A DNA stretch of 20,000 nucleotides from Theodoxus fluviatilis (Eukaryota; Mollusca; Gastropoda; Cycloneritida; Neritidae), in NCBI GenBank assembly GCA_034096865.1, contig JAWQFJ010000580.1, positions 17,501 through 37,500 on the forward strand. Reading direction: 5' to 3'. Made by a program: the position numbers and the translations under genes. How positions within the stretch are numbered: the first letter of the stretch is position 1; every line of letters begins with the position of its first letter. Positions 14,522 through 20,000 of the stretch are shown here, piece after piece. A model generated the notes under the pieces. It searched no databases, had not been told where the DNA came from, and saw nothing but the letters and a program-made list of their open reading frames with translations.

Positions 14522-17467
14522 GAGTGACTCCCCTTTGTTAAGAGCTCTTCGCGGCTGCTATCGGCGCAGGAGCATCATTGGTTGGCAGCCATGTCGAACG
14601 AGACAGCGGTGCTAAAATTAAAACTTGGGAGCCCGTTATCTTAGAATACCAGATCGGATGATTGCAGCTACGTCGTTTTCCGGTTAATTGGTGTTTTTAT
14701 AAGATCTCATTCCCCCTATGGTGCCTCAATTGGCCTTTAATGGGCCTGTCGTGAAGAGGCCGCCTTTCCGCCGTGTCCTCGCGCAGGGCGGCAGTTGGGC
14801 TGCTGTTGTTGGCAGGCGCCTCCGGCCATCTGGTTCCTAGGGAAGCTGATGAGAAACTGGGCGGGACTGTTTTTAGAGAAGGTCGCTTGTGTTGTTGTTT
14901 GACTAGATCTGTGGCATTGTTTGCTGCTTTCTCCTCCTCTCTGGCTTCAACGCAGTTTTCCGGGCTGTGCTTCAAAGTGACCGCAGAGTTTTTGTTCGCG
15001 GTTTGGTTGAAACGGTGAAAGTGGAGCATTTTCGAGCGAGGAGTTTGAGAGGAGCCAAGTTCCACTTTGCATCAGTTGATTACCCTTGTTCTGTCAACGT
15101 CTATTCTGCGATGAATTCAATGGAAGCAGCGGGCGTGCTTGAAGATGTATGTGAGGACATAACTTATAGAATAATCAGAAATGAGACTTTTCTCAGTTTT
15201 ATATCTGTTAAATATATATTTAGCCCATTCGGGCGGATATTTCTGAAATCCTGTGCAAAAAGTAATCTTGGTGTCTATCTTCCCGACCAGGCAGTTCGGG
15301 ACCGAGAATGCAGCACGCAAGTGTGAGTGGAGGAGGAGGAACCAGCATTGGAGGAGGACTCCTCTGGTTGTCCTTCCCAAGTCTCTAGGTCAAGATCTGT
15401 GCCCTATTCCACCTGTATGGAAATCCGCGGTGTGTTCCCATTTCACCACGGCGCGGCCTATAACATGCCTGGGATGTTGGAAGGCGACGCTAGGTCGCAC
15501 AAACTCGTTTCGCGGCGGGTCGATCGCTATTAAAGGAATGATGCGGTTGGGCACAGGCTGCATGCAGGCTTTTCCTCGCTCGCCGCTGGTATAGTATTTT
15601 CTATCTCCACGCCCAATAGCGTCTCTATTCCTTGTGCGGGCAGGTGTGTCTGTGCATCCCTGCGCTGGACCAAAGTGGAGCGTTTACAAGGTTTTGGTCT
15701 GAGGTCCTGGATGCTGGGTGCTTGCCTGCACAGGGAGAGAAAGCTATGCAGGCAAGAGACAGATGCGCTGCTATTGGGGCAAGTTTGCCTAGCGTCTTTA
15801 AACCGCCATCAAAAGTGAGAAAGACGTCCTGCCAACACAGGATGGGGCTGAAGCTAGCGCGACTACAAATGGTTATGGCTGGGAAAAGCAAGACCCCAAC
15901 GCAGATAACATGTGCCTGCCTGCTCCCGATAGCAACAACGGTAAGCTATTTTCGGAAGGTTGAGGTTAAAATAAAGATGTCGGAAGCTCATCTCGAGGAT
16001 GACAAAACCTAGGAAGGGTTTCTTTCCCTTTTTTTCACATGCCATTTGAGTTGAAGGCGAAAGAGACATCCCTGTGGTCCTTCGCGTGGCTTCTGTGTGC
16101 TGCATGCAGGGAGATGCGTGCACGATAGCGCAATGAGGCCGCAGACTGTGCGGCTAGGCTGGGCGCTGCGTGCAGCGAACATGAAAATCCCTGCTCCTCA
16201 GCCAGAGTGTGGAATGGGGCATTAGAGAAATGAGGGTTATCAGCAGCGCTGCTTTTGTGCCGTCTGTGCCCTGAAGATACACTGGTGAGTGTGTCAGAGG
16301 AAGCGATTTTTACCGATGAAATGTGAAAGGCAGGTTGGTACAATACAGAGAAAAGATTGGGTTAGCTACGATCTGGGTTCTGCAAGATAGAGTAGAATGG
16401 GTAGGGAGTCTCTTGAAAAAGTTTGCTCTTCCAAGTGGCAGCTTGTCGCGCATTCGTTTTCTTTCCTTCTCTGTGTTGTTCCGTTTGTCTTTTTGCTGTT
16501 TGAACGGTTTTTGTTCATTCGTTCGTGCAGCAGCGGCGCTTAGGATAGATCAAGACTCATCAATACAAAGCGACATTTTGACGTCAAAAGGTTCGTAAAG
16601 TTCTCTACAAGATTTTGACATCGACCCGGTCAAACCTATCCATCCACCTGGATTTTGCTATAGTTTAGCCAATTGGGACTCCACACATTTTCCTTCGTGA
16701 AAAGACAGGCTTTTTATAGGAAACGTGGATGGAAGCATTTATTTCAGTGGAGAGGGAAAAAGTGATGAAAAAGAAGCACGCATTTTTAGAAGACTTTTCT
16801 CCTTCAATACGGGATAGGACTGATTATCTGAATGCACTTTTTTAGCATGTTTGATGGTGATGATTGGACATTCTCTTGCAGAAACACAGAGATAATGATG
16901 TGTGAAGTAGCTGAAGTGAAAACTCAACATGGACAAACTTCCTCCCCCTGGTCTATGGCCGTAACTCAGAATCGTCCAAACGGAATCAATACTCATTTCT
17001 TAGTGACAGATCCAGTGTGCACGATGACAATAGTGACTAACAATATGCAAGGAAAGTAAAACGCCATCTTTTCCTTGGAGGAAACATCCTCGCCTTCGAG
17101 GTCGCTTTGCACGCAAAACATAAAAACAGGAAAAGTCCCTTCTCGGCTGTTTAGACTTTAATAGCGTCTTTCAATGCAGCACACGTAAAAAGATACCTCA
17201 TCCTTGCGGTGTTTTGACGCCGAGTAAATGACCACTAGCCTTCGCTTCAAAGCTCATTGCGGTCGCTCAGGCTATATCGCGCCTCTTACGCGGTGAGGTG
17301 TTATGGGAGGGGTAAAAAAAAAACCACACACACACAGACTGTTGCTGTGAGATGAAAATTGCAGGCGCTTGTGAAAAAGAAGACAGTTACTGGAAACGCC
17401 CCGAGGCACTTCGTCTCTCTTTTATTTATCGCTATGTCTTAATAGACCAGCTCCCCACTTACTGCAT
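14522..17467. other. Unique sequence, no certain gene
   Basis: Nearly 3 kb of mixed composition. Open frames of 80-126 codons occur on both strands (for example 14773-15018, 15632-16012 and 16035-16343), but several start at GTG or TTG and none shows a recognisable motif. The patch at 14680-14830 has homeodomain- and CCAAT-like cores (TTAATTGG, TTTAATGGGCC) and could be regulatory, weakly. A 10-bp perfect inverted repeat lies at 15721-15756. Confidence 0.4.
15721..15756. other. Perfect 10-bp inverted repeat
   Basis: CTTGCCTGCA (15721-15730) is the exact inverse of TGCAGGCAAG (15747-15756), separated by 16 bases. A hairpin or a dimeric binding site are both possible. Nothing nearby points to a function. 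Confidence 0.75.
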
Positions 17468-17501
17468 CCATTCTTGATCATTTGTGACCCTGAAAAGGGC
17501 C
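17468..17501 (-). terminator. Histone-type mRNA 3' end signal (minus strand)
   Basis: On the minus strand 17501-17486 reads GGCCCTTTTCAGGGTC. It folds as a 6-bp stem (one G-U pair) with a UUUC loop, the form of the replication-dependent histone stem-loop bound by SLBP. Nine bases later comes CAAGAATGG (17476-17468), similar to the purine-rich downstream element that pairs with U7 snRNA. The preceding bases TTAAC also fit. No histone coding sequence is found upstream on this strand (17544-18000). Confidence 0.7.
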
Positions 17502-17527
17502 GTTAATATTTAGACCTTTAGTTTAGC

Positions 17528-17561
17528 GGCCCTTTTCAAGGCCACCAATCATCAAGAAAGA
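17528..17561 (+). terminator. Histone-type mRNA 3' end signal (plus strand)
   Basis: The sequence 17528-17543 reads GGCCCTTTTCAAGGCC. It matches the 16-base histone stem-loop with UUUC loop except for one C-A mismatch at the fifth stem pair. It is followed by ACC and, after 9 bases in all, by CAAGAAAGA (17553-17561), the invertebrate histone downstream element as known from sea urchins. No histone coding sequence precedes it on the plus strand (17060-17490). Confidence 0.7.
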
Positions 17562-19200
17562 AAGCAATAAGTCGGGTGTTGGTCACCTCACTTGAGAGCA
17601 TACTTTTTTGCCCGACCCCGCCACTCCACTTTACAGCACAAATATCATCAATGCGTACATTAGTCTGTCTTTCTACGTTATCTGCGAGAAAGGTTCCAAG
17701 GTAGAAGAAATTGCTGGTGAAAAGACAAACACTGATTGTCACCGATATTATACAACGTTTGGAAGCGAGGAATGGTATAGTTCATGTGAGTGCCCTACTG
17801 CTATTGAGTATCACGCATGGGAGAGTGCTCGTTTCTTGCTTTGTGATTCTCTCAGGGAAGCTCTCTCTGACGCCCTCTGCCACGTAAGTCTTTCATTACC
17901 TCCGCCCAGGAAGTTATTTCATTCTTGATATGCTTTCAGTTTCAGTCTTTGAAAATCCGCAGAGGTGGCGAAGTGCGTAATTGTGTGATGGAGTGTAAAA
18001 TAGTGTGGAATGAAGGCAACTAGTTGGAAAGAAATTCAGACGGAAAATTGGCAAACATTATGGGTGGAACTGTTGGAAACATCTTGCTCCTCATCTATGC
18101 GTAAAAAGCCTTCGCGATTTCAGCTGGTGCCTTTTTGTCGTTGCAAAAAAACCATTATCTCTCGCATGCAGAGCGCGCAATTCCCCCGCGTGGTAATCAC
18201 CCTATTCGTATTCCATCGCCCCTGTCGTCTGCCGACGGCGCTGACGGAAAAGGGCGCTTCAGACCGTCAGCGGTGCGAGCCGGGCAACAGATTGATGCTG
18301 ACGCTGATTGCCTGTCTGTGATGCAATCACCTCGCAAGAAGAACATCTCCGCTGACTTCAGTGGAGGAGAGACGTCAAAACTTTCATCCTGTTTGAGCAC
18401 CGCGCTGGAGAGCAGGGAAAGCCAGCTCTCCACTTTTGAAGTTCGCTGTAATCTCCAGTAGGCAGATTTGTTGCCAGCCTGTGAAGAGCTCCAGGGTTCC
18501 ACGAGATAATCCTGCTGGATTGGCCCACCCAGAACCCATTCCTCCTTCCTGCCTCCTTCCACCGCGCCAGGCAGGCTGCCCATGACCAAGAAGGGCTGCA
18601 ATTGGAGAGGAAAGACTGAAGCCCCGAGCCCTGCAGCCCGGATCTTGTTGCCCCATCACGACTGACCTTCAGCAGACCAGTGGCGCCCCTGCTGCCCAAG
18701 TGCCTCATCAAAGGGCGGTAACTGCGAGTGTTTCTCGTGGTGATCAATTTTGTGCTCGCCTATGCGCGGGCGGACGACTTGCCCCAGACCGGCTCCTCGT
18801 CTTCATTGATATGCCGAAACAGATCATCCCGGATCCGCGTCCGCCTTGGTGCAATTCGAGTCACCAAGCCATTATTGCTCCGAGACCCTCGGCGTTGGCC
18901 CAGGATGCTTGATCTAGCTCTCCAGTCCTCTACTGTTGCGACGCCGCCAGTTCGACTCCCAGAGGTCTCCAGGGTTGTTGGTGCTGGTCACGGGGCCACG
19001 CCAACTGGAAGCAACTCCTCTCAGACACAGTGACACCAGGAACCGACCAGGGCGCCTTCTTCGACCTCGAGCTGTAGATTGCCTCAGAGCCTTAACCCGA
19101 CAGACAGCGAAATCTCAGCCAGATATATCAGTGGGAGTGCTTGTTGTGGGTATTGACCAAACCCCATCATGTTTTACCGTGATTACGTTTGAAGAATGCT
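17562..19200. other. Unique sequence, no certain gene
   Basis: Mixed sequence, GC-rich from about 18170 to 19100, holds overlapping open frames of 70-134 codons on both strands. No family motif, zinc finger or signal sequence is convincing. The patch at 18470-18620 resembles the motif-rich blocks seen earlier (GATAATCC, ATTGG), a weak hint of a regulatory or conserved non-coding element. Confidence 0.35.
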
Positions 19201-19216
19201 GTTCAGTTATATTCAG

Positions 19217-19260
19217 ATTCAGATGCTTATTGTTTGTTTTTTTTGTTTGTTTGTTCGTTT
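19217..19260 (+). repeat. (TTTG)n-rich tract
   Basis: A T-rich run contains several TTTG units and a poly-T stretch. It could be a small microsatellite or the eroded tail of a retroposed copy; no body of such a copy was recognised upstream. Confidence 0.7.
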
Positions 19261-19816
19261 CATCGGTGAAAAAAGTATATGGGACCTTTCATTACATAGA
19301 TCTACAAACATTATTTTGATAGGGTACATGATACTCAGAAGTTGGTAGGAAGTATGTAAACATTCGTTGATAAGTAGGCCGATGTGATGTAATGTTCTCT
19401 TTTACTATGTAAGAGTTACTATATCCACGAATAATGTTGTATTCGAATTATATATTTAGATATTTTGGTTATAATGGAAACAACCTTAAAGAGCAAACTT
19501 CAACGACAAAAACAAACAAACCTTGCGAGGAAGTTACACGGAGACTAATATTTACCAGGCTTAATATTTGCATTCTCGATAACCGGGTAACAAGAGACAT
19601 GTACTTTGCGCCAAAAGCTTTACTCTTCATTGAACGGTCGTTTTCCGCGACCACTGATGCCGTCAACCCGGGACATTTGATGATCGTCAACTTGAAACAC
19701 GAGCAGTGAGCGTGGTGGAAGATGTCTCCTCTGAGACTGGATCAACCTATCGGCAAGGTTATCGAAAGCAGCTCGGGGACTATCTGGCCAAACCAGGTCC
19801 ATCACATGTGCTCCAC
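19261..19816. other. Unique sequence, no gene seen
   Basis: The first half is AT-rich. Short open frames around 19434-19805 on both strands lack motifs. Nothing further can be supported. Confidence 0.4.
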
Positions 19817-20000
19817 GCCTCTGTAGTGTTGTTTTGGTTTCATTAGGCCGTGGTTTTATGTGGGAGCCTCACCGTGTTGGGTCAATAAACGCTGTAATGG
19901 CTCGGGCTGCTTTCGCCCGAGCACGTCGCTCCTGCCCAGGTCTTGTGCAAGGTGTTTGCGTCGTCAACAGGACTCGGTGCAGGCCAATCACGATGCGTGG
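19817..20000 (+). other. Possible repeat terminus: AATAAA plus GC hairpin
   Basis: AATAAA (19884-19889) is followed 10 bases later by a perfect 8-bp hairpin GCTCGGGC-TGCTTTC-GCCCGAGC (19900-19922). The combination resembles the R region of a long terminal repeat or the 3' end of a transcribed repeat cut by the window edge. There is no clear polypurine tract before it and no second copy in view, so the identity is open. Confidence 0.25.

Noticed and set aside
14773..15018. Open frame with a signal-peptide-like start
   Set aside because: It starts at GTG, the hydrophobic run is short, and the rest has no recognisable domain.
17060..17490. Search for histone coding sequence next to the histone 3' signals
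   Set aside because: None of the conserved histone C-terminal or core segments is present in any frame on either side of the signals.
18935..18965. AGTTCGACTCCC resembling a tRNA B box
   Set aside because: No A box at the right distance and no cloverleaf can be drawn around it.
18700..19319. GC-rich open frames that might be an LTR polyprotein fragment
   Set aside because: No protease, reverse transcriptase, RNase H or integrase motif is visible, and a TGGCGCC near 18680 does not extend into a primer-binding site.
1..20000. CRISPR arrays, bacterial operons or ribosome binding sites
   Set aside because: The sequence is plainly eukaryotic; the periodic repeats present are microsatellites, LINE monomers and one minisatellite, with no spacer-repeat structure.

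Overview
This is a non-coding stretch of an animal nuclear genome. It is dominated by long dinucleotide and tetranucleotide microsatellites, has no compact ORF arrangement, and carries one large non-LTR retrotransposon. The style (abundant TG/TC/GACA arrays, a 2A-bearing CR1/L2-type LINE, an invertebrate-type histone 3' processing signal with a CAAGAAAGA box) suggests a marine invertebrate, perhaps a mollusc. That placement is an inference, not a proof. No host protein-coding gene could be recognised.

Layout. 1-720: interrupted (TG)n array. 1005-1091: purine tract ending in sixteen G. 1456-1680: almost pure pyrimidine tract. 1730-2700: moderately GC-rich unique sequence with a nested hairpin and a 47-bp duplication. 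2700-6930: unique sequence without a recognisable gene. 6939-7375: about five diverged copies of a ~95-bp tandem repeat. 7393-~12838 (minus strand): a nearly full-length APE-type LINE. ~12853-13075: (GA)/(GACA) array. 14034-14521: a short inverted-repeat element, probably a hAT-like MITE. 17468-17561: two convergent histone-type 3' end signals with no histone gene beside them. 19817-20000: a possible repeat terminus with AATAAA and a strong hairpin.

The LINE is the main content. Read 5' to 3' on the minus strand it has 3.5 tandem ~200-bp 5' monomers, ORF1, ORF2 and a short 3' UTR. ORF1 starts with a hydrophobic leader, then a 2A-like ribosome-skipping motif, a coiled coil and an L1-ORF1p-like RNA-binding region. 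ORF2 has an endonuclease, a reverse transcriptase and a CCHC C-terminal domain. The 3' UTR has a GGCC hairpin, AATAAA and a (CGTT)6 tail. ORF1, the body of ORF2 and the ORF2 C-terminus all lie in one reading frame, interrupted only by two TAG codons. The first separates ORF1 from ORF2, and ORF2 has no early ATG. The second, inside ORF2, sits in what looks like a 6-bp insertion. The element is flanked by GA repeats on both sides.

The best candidates for something unusual are the 2A plus in-frame-amber organisation of the LINE, its 5' monomers, and the orphan pair of histone 3' end signals.
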